The notes beneath the pieces are model-generated. The model made no database searches, was not told where the DNA came from, and worked only from the letters and a program-made list of their open reading frames with translations. From Lachnospiraceae bacterium (GTDB taxonomy: Bacteria > Bacillota > Clostridia > Lachnospirales > Lachnospiraceae), in NCBI GenBank assembly GCA_022845895.1, contig AP025573.1:2948501-3012500 (forward strand): a stretch of 64,000 bases of DNA, written 5' to 3'. The number at the start of each line of letters is the position of its first letter. Position 1 is the first letter of the stretch. Position numbers and translations under genes: made by a program. Shown one piece after another: positions 1 to 8,352 of this stretch.

Positions 1-2704
1 TCCATACAAGCTTCTGGGCTATGATATACATCACGGCAAAGCCATTGGATATGATTGAGTTCAGCTCCCGCTCCAGCCGTTCCGTAACGACCTCGGGAAG
101 CTCATCCCCATACATGGAACGTGCCTTGTTGTAACAGATATCCCGCAGCATCTGGTCGGAATCCGGAATGACAGGGGGGCACTTGTCGGGGCGGACAGGA
201 GATATCTTCTCCACAGAATCTGCAATCTTATTCGGATTGTCAATCACGACCTCCCTGGCTTTTGCCGAGCCGAGGTATTCGAATTCCGCCAGCATCTCGT
301 CCGTCGTGCGCAGATACAGCGGAGCCTGCTCGTCGGCATCCGTAAAGCCTTTGCCCGCCATGATGATCCTCCGGTACACCTCATCCTCCGGATCCATGAA
401 ATGAACGTCACACGTCGCCACCACGGGCTTGCCGAACTTCTCTCCCAGCTTGACGATCGTCCGGTTCATATTCTTTATATCTTCCTCCGACCGAATCTTC
501 GAGATTCTCTCGCTGGCAATCATAAATTTATTATTGCCGAGCGGCTGTATCTCCAGATAGTCATAGAAGTTCACGATACGGGCAATCCGCTCCTGGCTCT
601 TATCGTCCAGAAGCGCCTGGTAGAGCTCTCCTGCCTCGCAGGCGCTGCCTACGATAAGCCCCTCCCTGTATCTGGACAGTTCGCTCTTGGGTATCCTTGG
701 CTGCCGTCCGAAATAATCAAGGTGGGACTTGGATATGAGGGTATACAGATTCACTCTGCCAATCTCATTCTTAGCCAGTATGATGACATGGAACGACGGA
801 AGCTTTTTTATCGCGTTGGCATTCGAAGAGCCGAACTGGTTCAGCTTCCCAAGCGTATGGATATCCCTCTCTTTCAGCATATCAACGAACCGGACGAATA
901 TCTCCGCCGTGGCTCCTGCATCGTCCACGGCCCGGTGATGGTTCTCAAGCGAGATATTCAGCGCCTTGGCAACGACGTTCAGCTTGAATTTGGACAGCGT
1001 GGGCAGCAATATCCTGGCCATAGCTACCGTGTCTACCGATGTAAAGTCCGGTATCCTATCCATATACCGGCAGTTCTGATCTATAAATCCCACATCAAAT
1101 CCTGCGTTGTGCGCTACGAGGGCCGCATCCCCGACAAATTCCAGGAACTCCGGCAGCGCCGTCTCAATCGTAGGAGCATCCATGACCATCTGGTCCGTGA
1201 TACTCGTAAGCTGTGTGATACGGAACGGAATCGGCACCTTCGGATTGACAAAAGTGCTGAACTTATCGGTAATCCTGCCTCCCTCTACCTTCACTGCACC
1301 AATTTCGATAATCTTATCTTTGATGGAACTGAATCCGGTCGTCTCAAGGTCAAATACCACGAACGTGTCATCAAGCGTCTGCCCCTTTTCATTCACCGCG
1401 ACATCGGTCAGGTCGTCCACGAGATATCCTTCCACTCCGTATATGACCTTAAACGGGTCCTCTTTGTCCAGCGTCTCAATATAATGGTTTGCGTCCGGGA
1501 ATGCCTGCACCACCCCGTGGTCGGTGATGGCAATCGCTTTATGGCCCCAGTCATGCGCCCTTTTTACGAGATCCTTCACTTCCGTCACTCCATCCATATC
1601 GCTCATCTTGGAATGACAGTGAAGCTCCACCCTCTTCTCCGGCGCGGTGTCCTTTCTTGACTCTGTAAAGTCCGCAATCTTCTTGATACCTGTGACAGAG
1701 CCTATCGTCAGCTCCCCGTCAAACTTGTCAATCGTAGTGACTCCCTTTATCTTCAGAAACGCACCCTTCTTGATATCTGCCAGTATATCCGGCAGCTGTT
1801 CGTTTCTCACAAACATCTTCACGGTAATCGTATCCGAGAAGTCTGTGACGGCGTACATGACAATCGTCTTTTCATTTCGAATCTCTCTCGTATCAAAGCT
1901 GATGACCTTGCCGCGGATGGTAATCTCCCCCATCTCTCCTACGACCTGTTCAAGCTCGATCGTCTCATCATCGAAATTCCTTCCCCAGATAAGGCTCGGG
2001 TCGTCGGACGGCTTCTTATAGCTTCCAAAGGAGTACTTGTCCCTCTTCTCCTGTCTGCCGGCCTTGGAAGCAGCCTCCTTCTTTTCATTGGCCTCCTTTT
2101 TCTGTTCTGCTTTCTCCTGGTGCACGGCAGCCGTATGTTCAAGGATTGCTTCCACTTCCTGGCGAATCTTCGCCTCATTGTATTTCAGCTTGCTGTCTTT
2201 CGCCTCTTCGTAGACGACACGCACCTCCACTTTAAGTCCGAACCGCTCTCCGAACACGTACTCCAGGTATGAGATCAGCGATTCCTTCTTTCCTTTGGCG
2301 ACAATCGTATCCGTTAGTTCCAGACAGAGTATATTACCGTCTTCAAAAGAATATCTGGCGCTCTGCAGCATGCTGCGCTCTACGACGCTTCTCTCATTCA
2401 GTTCCAGAATCATGCTGTCCACATATTCGTTCATCAGGTTCTCTGGCGTGTACTGCCCGGACAGTTCATAGCGCTCGATTAGCTCCGTCCTGATTCTGCT
2501 GCGTCCGAACAGCTGGTTCTTCAACATCTTCTCCATCTCATAGATCCGTCTTTTCTGGAGCAGATGGCGGCTCAGTATATGCACTTTGATAAACTCCCGG
2601 TCCGAGTTGGTCGTCACTTTGAGGACATCCACCCCGGAAAACAGCATCTTCATGTCTTCATCCGTCTTCAATGTAGGAAATACTTCAAAAAATGACTTAC
2701 TCAT
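1..2704 (-). CDS. polC: DNA polymerase III subunit alpha, Gram-positive PolC type (partial, C-terminus outside window)
   Basis: Replicative DNA polymerase with built-in 3'-5' proofreading. About 901 N-terminal residues are visible; the polymerase core (the last third of a family usually near 1430 residues) lies beyond base 1. An OB-fold region is followed by the first PHP part (VELHCHSKMSDMDG near residue 358, TDHG near 396). The DnaQ-type exonuclease is inserted in the PHP domain, as is diagnostic of PolC: DLETTG near 451, AHNAGFD near 533 and HHRAVDDA near 591. PHP-like sequence then resumes (CDVHFMDPED). The ATG at 2704 gives MSKSFFEVFPTL and overlaps the ispG stop by 8 bp, so the two genes are probably translated together. 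Identity is very sure; only the 3' end is unseen. Confidence 0.97.
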   Translation of the reverse strand, partial: MSKSFFEVFPTLKTDEDMKMLFSGVDVLKVTTNSDREFIKVHILSRHLLQKRRIYEMEKMLKNQLFGRSRIRTELIERYELSGQYTPENLMNEYVDSMILELNERSVVERSMLQSARYSFEDGNILCLELTDTIVAKGKKESLISYLEYVFGERFGLKVEVRVVYEEAKDSKLKYNEAKIRQEVEAILEHTAAVHQEKAEQKKEANEKKEAASKAGRQEKRDKYSFGSYKKPSDDPSLIWGRNFDDETIELEQVVGEMGEITIRGKVISFDTREIRNEKTIVMYAVTDFSDTITVKMFVRNEQLPDILADIKKGAFLKIKGVTTIDKFDGELTIGSVTGIKKIADFTESRKDTAPEKRVELHCHSKMSDMDGVTEVKDLVKRAHDWGHKAIAITDHGVVQAFPDANHYIETLDKEDPFKVIYGVEGYLVDDLTDVAVNEKGQTLDDTFVVFDLETTGFSSIKDKIIEIGAVKVEGGRITDKFSTFVNPKVPIPFRITQLTSITDQMVMDAPTIETALPEFLEFVGDAALVAHNAGFDVGFIDQNCRYMDRIPDFTSVDTVAMARILLPTLSKFKLNVVAKALNISLENHHRAVDDAGATAEIFVRFVDMLKERDIHTLGKLNQFGSSNANAIKKLPSFHVIILAKNEIGRVNLYTLISKSHLDYFGRQPRIPKSELSRYREGLIVGSACEAGELYQALLDDKSQERIARIVNFYDYLEIQPLGNNKFMIASERISKIRSEEDIKNMNRTIVKLGEKFGKPVVATCDVHFMDPEDEVYRRIIMAGKGFTDADEQAPLYLRTTDEMLAEFEYLGSAKAREVVIDNPNKIADSVEKISPVRPDKCPPVIPDSDQMLRDICYNKARSMYGDELPEVVTERLERELNSIISNGFAVMYIIAQKLVW

Positions 2705-3752
2705 CCCAATGCAACAACTCCTGTCTCAACGTCTCCAATAATTCTTCTTCCTTCACTTTTCGCACGACCTCGCCCTTTTTGATAAGCAGTCCTTCACCGA
2801 TTCCTCCGGCGATTCCGATATCCGCTTCCCTCGCTTCTCCGGGCCCGTTTACGACGCATCCCATGACGGCCACCTTGATATCTAGCGGGATATCCGCCAC
2901 CATATGTTCCACCTTGTTGGCCAGCCCGATCAGATCAATCTTTGTCCTGCCGCACGTGGGACAGGATACGACCTCTATGCCGCCTTTCCTCAGGCCGAGC
3001 GTCTTCAAGATCAACCTGGCTGATTTAATCTCTTCTATCGGAGAACCTGTCAGGGATACCCGTATCGTATCCCCGATACCCTGATTCAGGATGATTCCAA
3101 GACCGACGGAAGACTTTATGTTGCCGGACAGCAGCGTTCCTGATTCTGTGATACCGACATGCAGCGGATATGGGCATTGATCTGCTATGAGTTCATGCGC
3201 TTTAACGCACATCATGACGTCTGATGATTTGATGCTCACCACAATATCGTCATACCCCATCCGCTCAATCATATGCACTTTGTCCATGGCACTTTCCACA
3301 AGTCCTTCCGGGGTAACCCCGCCATACTTATCAAGCAGATGCTTCTCAAGGGATCCGCTGTTGACACCGACACGGATGGGGACATGGTACTCTTTCGCCT
3401 TGTCCGTCACTGCCCTTACCCGGTCCTGCCCTCCTATATTGCCCGGATTGATACGTATTTTGTCCGCTCCGTTTTCAATCGCCCCTATCGCAAGACGGTA
3501 ATCAAAATGAATATCAGCTACGAGCGGTATATGTATGTGCCTTTTGATATCCCCAAGCGCACAAGCCGCCTCCATCGTAGGCACGGCACAGCGTACAATC
3601 TCACAGCCCGCGCTCTCAAGCTGCAGAATCTGCTCCACCGTGGCACCGACATCTTCTGTTCTCGTATTGGTCATAGACTGTATGGCTACCGGACTGCCGC
3701 CTCCTATGAGCACATGTCCAATCTGTATTTTTTTCGTCTCTTCTCTCCTCAT
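2697..3752 (-). CDS. ispG: 4-hydroxy-3-methylbut-2-enyl diphosphate synthase (flavodoxin)
   Basis: Iron-sulfur enzyme of the methylerythritol phosphate isoprenoid pathway; converts methylerythritol cyclodiphosphate to HMBPP in the cytosol. At 351 residues it has the short bacterial length. The [4Fe-4S] ligands are visible as CPTCG near residues 264/267 and a third Cys in MGCVVNGPGE near 297. The N-terminal TIM barrel begins IQIGHVLIGGGSPVAIQSM. I chose the ATG at 3752 because GGGAGGT lies seven bases upstream; an ATG at 3791 lacks a ribosome site and runs into a terminator-like hairpin. polC follows with an 8-bp overlap. In many Clostridia dxr and rseP precede ispG; here they do not. Confidence 0.97.
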   Translation of the reverse strand: MRREETKKIQIGHVLIGGGSPVAIQSMTNTRTEDVGATVEQILQLESAGCEIVRCAVPTMEAACALGDIKRHIHIPLVADIHFDYRLAIGAIENGADKIRINPGNIGGQDRVRAVTDKAKEYHVPIRVGVNSGSLEKHLLDKYGGVTPEGLVESAMDKVHMIERMGYDDIVVSIKSSDVMMCVKAHELIADQCPYPLHVGITESGTLLSGNIKSSVGLGIILNQGIGDTIRVSLTGSPIEEIKSARLILKTLGLRKGGIEVVSCPTCGRTKIDLIGLANKVEHMVADIPLDIKVAVMGCVVNGPGEAREADIGIAGGIGEGLLIKKGEVVRKVKEEELLETLRQELLHWDE

Positions 3753-3766
3753 AGCACACCTCCCGC

Positions 3767-3817
3767 AAAATAAAACCCCTCTATCCTTCACCTTTCTTTC
3801 CCGGCGTCAATAGAGGG
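3767..3817 (-). terminator. Hairpin plus T-tract between the small membrane gene and ispG
   Basis: Arms CCCTCTAT (3777-3784) and ATAGAGGG (3810-3817) pair exactly around a 25-base loop. On the minus strand the stem is followed by GTTTTATTTT. It would end the transcript of the 153-residue membrane protein. Because it touches the ispG ribosome site, it could also act as an attenuator. The long loop and short stem keep this moderate. Confidence 0.55.
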
Positions 3818-3830
3818 ATATCTGATTCTA

Positions 3831-4292
3831 TTATTTTTTCGTAAATAACATCTGTTCGCCATATTCCCGTTCCGTCAGTGTCAGGGTATCTCCGTCCACG
3901 CTGTAGCCAAACGTAGTAGTCACCGAACTGAGCGCATTGTCAAGCGTCTCCTCTGTGAGCATCCCGTCAGAACGTTCTACTGCCTTCTCCACCTCGGACT
4001 CATTCATCTTAATCGTGACGGTCTTTTCATCCTTATCAATAACATAATCCATCTTGATGTCTGCGTCATAATCTTCGGCAAGGGCCGGGACATTCACGGT
4101 CAGGGAATTATTTCCTTTGATGGACAGGACATAGTTCCCGTCCTCGTCCTCCCATGTGCCTTCCAGCGGATTTGTCGTGAACAGCTTTGTCAGAAGGAAT
4201 ATTGCTATCAATACGATCAGCACCGAACTGACCAGTGTCACTACCGTCCAAATCTTACTTCTTTTCGCCTCATCATTTTTTGCAATTATCAT
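3831..4292 (-). CDS. Small membrane-anchored protein of unknown function
   Basis: 153 residues, family not recognised. Residues 1-12 are charged and cytoplasmic-like; 14-36 form one strong membrane helix (IWTVVTLVSSVLIVLIAIFL). The rest is a soluble, acidic, beta-rich domain starting NPLEGTWEDEDGNYVLSIKG and carrying repeated short strand-turn patterns (GDTLTLTE). This resembles lipocalin-like 'LEGTW' domains of small Clostridial lipoproteins and anchored proteins, but that is only a pattern match. The topology implies an extracytoplasmic domain. It has its own near-consensus promoter and is divergent from an XRE regulator, which may control it. A hairpin follows the stop. Confidence 0.75.
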   Translation of the reverse strand: MIIAKNDEAKRSKIWTVVTLVSSVLIVLIAIFLLTKLFTTNPLEGTWEDEDGNYVLSIKGNNSLTVNVPALAEDYDADIKMDYVIDKDEKTVTIKMNESEVEKAVERSDGMLTEETLDNALSSVTTTFGYSVDGDTLTLTEREYGEQMLFTKK

Positions 4293-4334
4293 CTATCATA
4301 ATCCTCTCGGTTCATTAATTTATGCTTTATCTAA

Positions 4335-4363
4335 ATTATAGGTTGTTTCACTTCTCATGTCAA
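4335..4363 (-). promoter_or_regulatory. Perfect sigma-A promoter for the 153-residue membrane protein
   Basis: On the minus strand TTGACA (4358-4363) and TATAAT (4335-4340) are separated by exactly 17 bases, a full consensus match. It points into the gene starting at 4292, leaving a leader of about 35 bases. Confidence 0.85.
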
Positions 4364-4486
4364 CGTAATCCATTTATGTTCCGCATCGGAACTTAACCGC
4401 AACATTTTGTTGATATTCAGCACATATCCTCTACTTTCCGGGAACACTTGCTAAAATAAAGCTCATAATGCAGAGGAGGTAGCGGT

Positions 4487-4840
4487 ATGTCATTTGATAA
4501 AAGGTTGAAAGCCCTGCGTGTGAAAAATGAGATGACACAGGAGTACGTTGCCCGCCGGCTCAACGTGGCGCGCTCTACCATCGCCGGATACGAGACAAAG
4601 AACAGGCAGCCTTCACACGAAAAGCTGACTGCGCTTGCCAGCCTCTTTCACGTGTCCATCGATTATCTGCTGGAAGGTGAAGAATCCATCACCCTGACAC
4701 CGTCGCAGTCCGTACCGGAACCTGTCACAGAACGGAACTTCCTGGAACGATACCGCGGCCTTTCCCCGGAGTCCAAAAGAGACGTATTAAAATGTATCCA
4801 TCTGCTGGAACTGCGTGACTCAGAACAGGCGGATTCCTGA
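4487..4840 (+). CDS. XRE-family helix-turn-helix transcriptional regulator
   Basis: 117-residue DNA-binding regulator. Residues 6-62 form a lambda-repressor/Cro-type HTH (LKALRVKNEMTQEYVARRLN, then VARSTIAGYETKNRQPS, then LASLFHVSIDYLLEG). The remaining 50 residues are a short helical tail ending in acidic and polar residues, perhaps for dimerisation. An excellent AGGAGGT lies seven bases before the ATG. It is divergent from the 153-residue membrane protein, with 194 bp between the starts, and convergent with gatD. The target is not shown by sequence; the divergent gene is the natural candidate. Confidence 0.92.
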   Translation: MSFDKRLKALRVKNEMTQEYVARRLNVARSTIAGYETKNRQPSHEKLTALASLFHVSIDYLLEGEESITLTPSQSVPEPVTERNFLERYRGLSPESKRDVLKCIHLLELRDSEQADS

Positions 4841-4853
4841 GATATCCCTGCCT

Positions 4854-5588
4854 TTATTGTTTTACAAATCTGCGGTAAATATACCCGTTCGCTTCCTTCT
4901 CCCTGCTGTCATCCAGAGGTGCCAGCTCTGTGGCGCCGTACCGGCGCTCGAGCGCTTTTAGTATGAGCCAGTCGCAGACTTGCGGATTCTTCGGCAGCAG
5001 GGGGCCGTGGAGATACGTACCAATCACATTCTTATATACGACTCCTTCGTACCCGCTCTCTCCATCATTTCCCGCACCGTACAGTACCTTGCCAAATGGC
5101 GTGTTGTCATTGATAAATGTCCTGCCGCCATGATTTTCAAAGCCGACGACAGGCATCTCACATACGCTGCTCTCCAGCACGATATTGTCAATCAGCCTTC
5201 CTTCTCCTTGTTCCGTATATATGTCCACAAGGCCGAGCCCTTCGATTGGCCCTTCGTCTGTCTTATAATACTTGCCGAGCAGCTGGTAGCCGCCGCATAC
5301 AGCTATCACTACCCCATTATCTTCTACATATTCTTTGAACCGTTCCCGGATGGCCAGCAGATTTTTGCACACGATCCTCTGTTCCCGGTCGGAGCCGCCG
5401 CCGAGCAGGACGATATCAAGATCCTGAAAGTCAATCTCATCCCCCGTATTAAATTCAACCGTCTGTGCTTCGATTCCCCTCCATGCACACCGCTTCATCA
5501 TACAGGCGATATTGCCGCGGTCGCCGTACAGATTCAGAAGGTCCGGATAGAGATGCCCGATAGTCAGTTTCATGTCTTTCTTATCCAT
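4854..5588 (-). CDS. gatD: Lipid II isoglutaminyl synthase, glutaminase subunit GatD
   Basis: Type-1 glutamine amidotransferase that supplies ammonia to MurT, amidating the D-Glu of lipid II to D-isoglutamine during cell-wall synthesis at the inner membrane face. 244 residues, normal for the family. The CobB/CobQ-like fold shows the nucleophile Cys in AVCGGYQLLG (near residue 97) and the catalytic His in TYLHGPLLPKNP (near 193). The ATG at 5588 overlaps the murT stop, with AGGAGG inside the murT end, so expression is coupled to murT as is usual. A GTG one codon upstream is an alternative start. Confidence 0.95.
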   Translation of the reverse strand: MDKKDMKLTIGHLYPDLLNLYGDRGNIACMMKRCAWRGIEAQTVEFNTGDEIDFQDLDIVLLGGGSDREQRIVCKNLLAIRERFKEYVEDNGVVIAVCGGYQLLGKYYKTDEGPIEGLGLVDIYTEQGEGRLIDNIVLESSVCEMPVVGFENHGGRTFINDNTPFGKVLYGAGNDGESGYEGVVYKNVIGTYLHGPLLPKNPQVCDWLILKALERRYGATELAPLDDSREKEANGYIYRRFVKQ

Positions 5589-6928
5589 CACTTCTCCTCC
5601 TTAAGCCTCTTCAGCACATTTCTTGTACTGAAAAGCGCAGTATAATTAACAAGTACGTACAGATTGCCGCATCCATTGTCCAGTCTCTCACGTATGGCCT
5701 TTTCTACATCGGCCTGTATCGTATTAGGAATATCCGTATATTTCAGGCGCAGCCCCATGTCATGGCAGCGGATGCCGCTGACGGTTACGGAATTGACGTC
5801 ATCTTCCTTAAACCGGTCAAAGTCTACGTCCCAGAGCCAGGACACGTCTGTACCGTCCTGGGCATTGTCATTGATTACGATAATAATATCTTTTCGGGAT
5901 GCATCCTGCATAACTGCGGAGATGTTCTGGTTGAATCCCGCCGGATTCTTGGCAAGGTTCAGGATGGCGTTGGTACCGCCTATCTGGAACTTCTCCATCC
6001 TGCCGTTCTCCGGATTGAACTTCTCAAGCATCTCATTGAAATGTTCCAGTTCAAGCCCGGCCGTCCTGCCCGCCGCATAAGCCGCCAGCATATTATATAC
6101 ATTATAGAATCCTTTATAGTCTGCCGCAATCCTCCTGCCCTCAACCGTAAAGGCGAGCCGGTCCCCCACTTCAATTTCGGACGCGTCAAACCGTATGCCG
6201 GGCCGTTTGAAATCGCATCCGGTACATGCGTAGTCGCCGAGCTGGCTGTAATGGTAGAATCTGTACGCGAGGGGCGCGCCGCACTTCTTGCAGAAGCGGC
6301 CTTCCCGTATCTCCTGTGAACCGCTGTCCTCCACCACCTGTTCGCTGATTCCGTATGTGATGTACGGGCTGCCGCTCTCCATGGCAAGGTATGCGGACAG
6401 GGCGTCATCCCCGTTCACAATCACCTTCATCTCAGGAGCAGAGCCCATCACTTCCTTTAATATGTTCATTGTGATATCAATCTCCCCGTAACGGTCCAGC
6501 TGGTCACGGAACAGATTGGTCAGCACCATATAATCAGGCTTGAAATGTGGAAATACTTTTCTTGTAGATGCCTCGTCCACCTCGATGCAGGCATAATCTG
6601 CATCCAGGCGGCCGCCGTTTCCTGCCCCAAGCGCAAATGCGGCTACAACGCCGTTAAGCATATTAGAGCCTGTATGGTTGCATATCACTTTATTCCCTTC
6701 TGCCTCCAGTGCCGCGCAGAGCATATTGTTCGTCGTCGTCTTTCCGTTCGTGCCACACACGATAAAGACACCTTTCCTCACCTGTCCTGACAGCTCTTTC
6801 AGGACAGACGGGCATATTCTGAGCGCAATCTTCCCGGCCCACGTCACACCTTGCCTGTGGAAGATATGAACACTTGCTTTTTCTGTAATTTTTGCCGCCC
6901 AGACGGCCATCATTCGTCGTAATCCCAT
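5588..6928 (-). CDS. murT: Lipid II isoglutaminyl synthase, Mur-ligase subunit MurT
   Basis: ATP-dependent Mur-ligase-like subunit that, with GatD, amidates the D-Glu residue of lipid II. 446 residues. The ATP site is CGTNGKTTTNN near residues 58-68. A Cys4 zinc ribbon typical of MurT is inserted mid-protein (CKKC near 213, CTGC near 236). DUF1727-type C-terminal sequence follows (NDNAQDGTDVSWLWDVDF). The start at 6928 has AAGGA six bases upstream. The fructokinase gene ends 18 bp upstream on the same strand, so the three genes may share a transcript, although the functions are unrelated. Confidence 0.95.
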   Translation of the reverse strand: MGLRRMMAVWAAKITEKASVHIFHRQGVTWAGKIALRICPSVLKELSGQVRKGVFIVCGTNGKTTTNNMLCAALEAEGNKVICNHTGSNMLNGVVAAFALGAGNGGRLDADYACIEVDEASTRKVFPHFKPDYMVLTNLFRDQLDRYGEIDITMNILKEVMGSAPEMKVIVNGDDALSAYLAMESGSPYITYGISEQVVEDSGSQEIREGRFCKKCGAPLAYRFYHYSQLGDYACTGCDFKRPGIRFDASEIEVGDRLAFTVEGRRIAADYKGFYNVYNMLAAYAAGRTAGLELEHFNEMLEKFNPENGRMEKFQIGGTNAILNLAKNPAGFNQNISAVMQDASRKDIIIVINDNAQDGTDVSWLWDVDFDRFKEDDVNSVTVSGIRCHDMGLRLKYTDIPNTIQADVEKAIRERLDNGCGNLYVLVNYTALFSTRNVLKRLKEEK

Positions 6929-6946
6929 AATATTTCCTTCGCAATT

Positions 6947-7906
6947 TTACTTGTGTATCAATGCCTCGATATCTGCGGGCTCCGGCATGGAACGGATAGC
7001 GCCCTTCTTCATCGTGATAAGGGCGGCTCCTGCATTGGCATATGTAAGAATATTGCCGAGCTGGCTCTCCGTCAGCATATCCAGGCCATAATCCAGTATT
7101 CCCCCGATACTTAGGCCGCAGAACGTATCTCCGGCCCCCGTCGTCTCTATCGCCTTGACGCTGAATCCCTTGCGTTCCACGCGGGTGCCTTTATAGTATG
7201 CCCTGCTTCCGTCTTTTCCCATCGTGAGGAAGATAATAGGAATCTTATATTTTTCCTTCAGATATAATATCCCTTCGTCATAATCTTCTTTTCCTGATAC
7301 GAACTGAATCTCATTGTCTGATATCTTCAATATGTCACAATACTGGAACCCAAATTCCATAGCTTCCTTCGCATCATCAAGAGAATCCCAGAGCGGCGGG
7401 CGCAGATTCGGATCAAACGATATGAGGCATCCTGCTTCTTTGGCTACATCAAGCGCTTTCTTCGTCGCGCTCCTCACCGGTTCGTCTGTCATGGAAAGCG
7501 TCCCAAAATGAAATACCTTTGATTGGCGGATCAGGTCATAATCCACTTCCTCTTCCGTCAGCATCATATCCGCCCCTGGCTTCCTGTAAAAGGAGAACTC
7601 CCGGTCCCCGTCAGGAAATGTATGTACGAAGGCCAGCGTCGTGTGAATCTGTTCATCCAGGATAAGCCCTTTGGTCTCTATCCCAAGTCCTTCAATCGTA
7701 TCCTTCAAGAGACGTCCAAACTGGTCCTGTCCCACTTTTCCGATAAAGGCAGTCTTTTTACCCGTCTTGTTCAGCATAGCCAGTACATTGCACGGCGCTC
7801 CGCCCGGACATGCCTCAAACATATTATTCCCCTGGCTGCTCTGTCCATTCAGCGTAAAATCAATCAGCATCTCGCCAAGTGCCGTCACATCATATATCTT
7901 ATCCAT
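6947..7906 (-). CDS. PfkB-family carbohydrate kinase, probable fructokinase
   Basis: Ribokinase-family sugar kinase of 319 residues, probably phosphorylating fructose. The N-terminal substrate region reads GEMLIDF and CPGGAPCNVL, a fructokinase-like signature. The catalytic anion-hole motif is ETTGAGDTFCG near residue 259. The ATG at 7906 is eight bases after GGAG; the GTG two codons upstream is less well placed. murT starts 18 bp downstream, and the nearest same-strand gene upstream (xylB) is separated by about 400 bp holding an opposite-strand gene. Specificity within the family cannot be settled by motif alone. Confidence 0.88.
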   Translation of the reverse strand: MDKIYDVTALGEMLIDFTLNGQSSQGNNMFEACPGGAPCNVLAMLNKTGKKTAFIGKVGQDQFGRLLKDTIEGLGIETKGLILDEQIHTTLAFVHTFPDGDREFSFYRKPGADMMLTEEEVDYDLIRQSKVFHFGTLSMTDEPVRSATKKALDVAKEAGCLISFDPNLRPPLWDSLDDAKEAMEFGFQYCDILKISDNEIQFVSGKEDYDEGILYLKEKYKIPIIFLTMGKDGSRAYYKGTRVERKGFSVKAIETTGAGDTFCGLSIGGILDYGLDMLTESQLGNILTYANAGAALITMKKGAIRSMPEPADIEALIHK

Positions 7907-8027
7907 AAACACTGCTCCTTATTTCCGATATTTTGTTTCAGCCCTGCGGGCTATCGTGTACCAGATAATTCTATCATAACCGGAACCGATTTTCCACAGG
8001 TAACTTGGATCTATTTGCGCCCACACA

Positions 8028-8056
8028 TTGCAGGAATTATTTCCATATGTTAAAAT
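8028..8056 (+). promoter_or_regulatory. Candidate sigma-A promoter for the DUF1294 gene
   Basis: TTGCAG (8028-8033) and TAAAAT (8051-8056) are separated by 17 bases and lie about 20 bases before the DUF1294 start. Confidence 0.55.
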
Positions 8057-8076
8057 GCGCCTTGGAGGAGACGTTT

Positions 8077-8352
8077 ATGCCCTATGTATCATTTTATCTT
8101 ATATGTGTAAATATTGTATCATTCGTGCTCTTCGGATTGGACAAGTCAAGAGCAGTCCGGCGGCAGTGGCGCATTCCGGAGAAAACGCTGCTGCTTACCG
8201 CTCTTATCGGAGGCAGCCTCGGCGCAGAAGCGGGCATGCTCTGTTTTCGTCACAAAACAAAGCACGCCCGCTTCCGTGTCGGCATTCCTGCCGTCATTAT
8301 CATACAGCTTCTTATTGGTATAGGCCTTTCACTGTCGGATATATCTTTCTGA
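8077..8352 (+). CDS. DUF1294 family small membrane protein
   Basis: 91 residues. Two hydrophobic helices (about residues 3-20 and 69-88) flank a basic cytoplasmic-looking segment with the family signatures GLDKSRAVRRQWRIPE and LLTALIGGSLGAEAGM. Members of DUF1294 (YdbL/YsdA-like) have no settled function. GGAGGAG lies six bases before the ATG at 8077, which is better than the in-frame upstream start at 8005. The last 41 bases overlap the 3' end of xylB on the other strand, so the two genes converge. Confidence 0.88.
   Translation: MPYVSFYLICVNIVSFVLFGLDKSRAVRRQWRIPEKTLLLTALIGGSLGAEAGMLCFRHKTKHARFRVGIPAVIIIQLLIGIGLSLSDISF

Noticed and set aside
401-1660. 419-codon plus-strand open frame
   Set aside because: It is antisense to polC, whose exonuclease and PHP motifs are intact in the minus frame; the plus frame has no ribosome site or recognisable domain.
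5588-7906. CRISPR, tRNA and rRNA features in this stretch and the rest of the window
   Set aside because: I looked for direct repeats with spacers, tRNA TTCRANNC loops and CCA ends, and rRNA cores by eye and found none; a GGTTCGAATTCC near 18043 lies in the nucleotidase gene with no cloverleaf around it.
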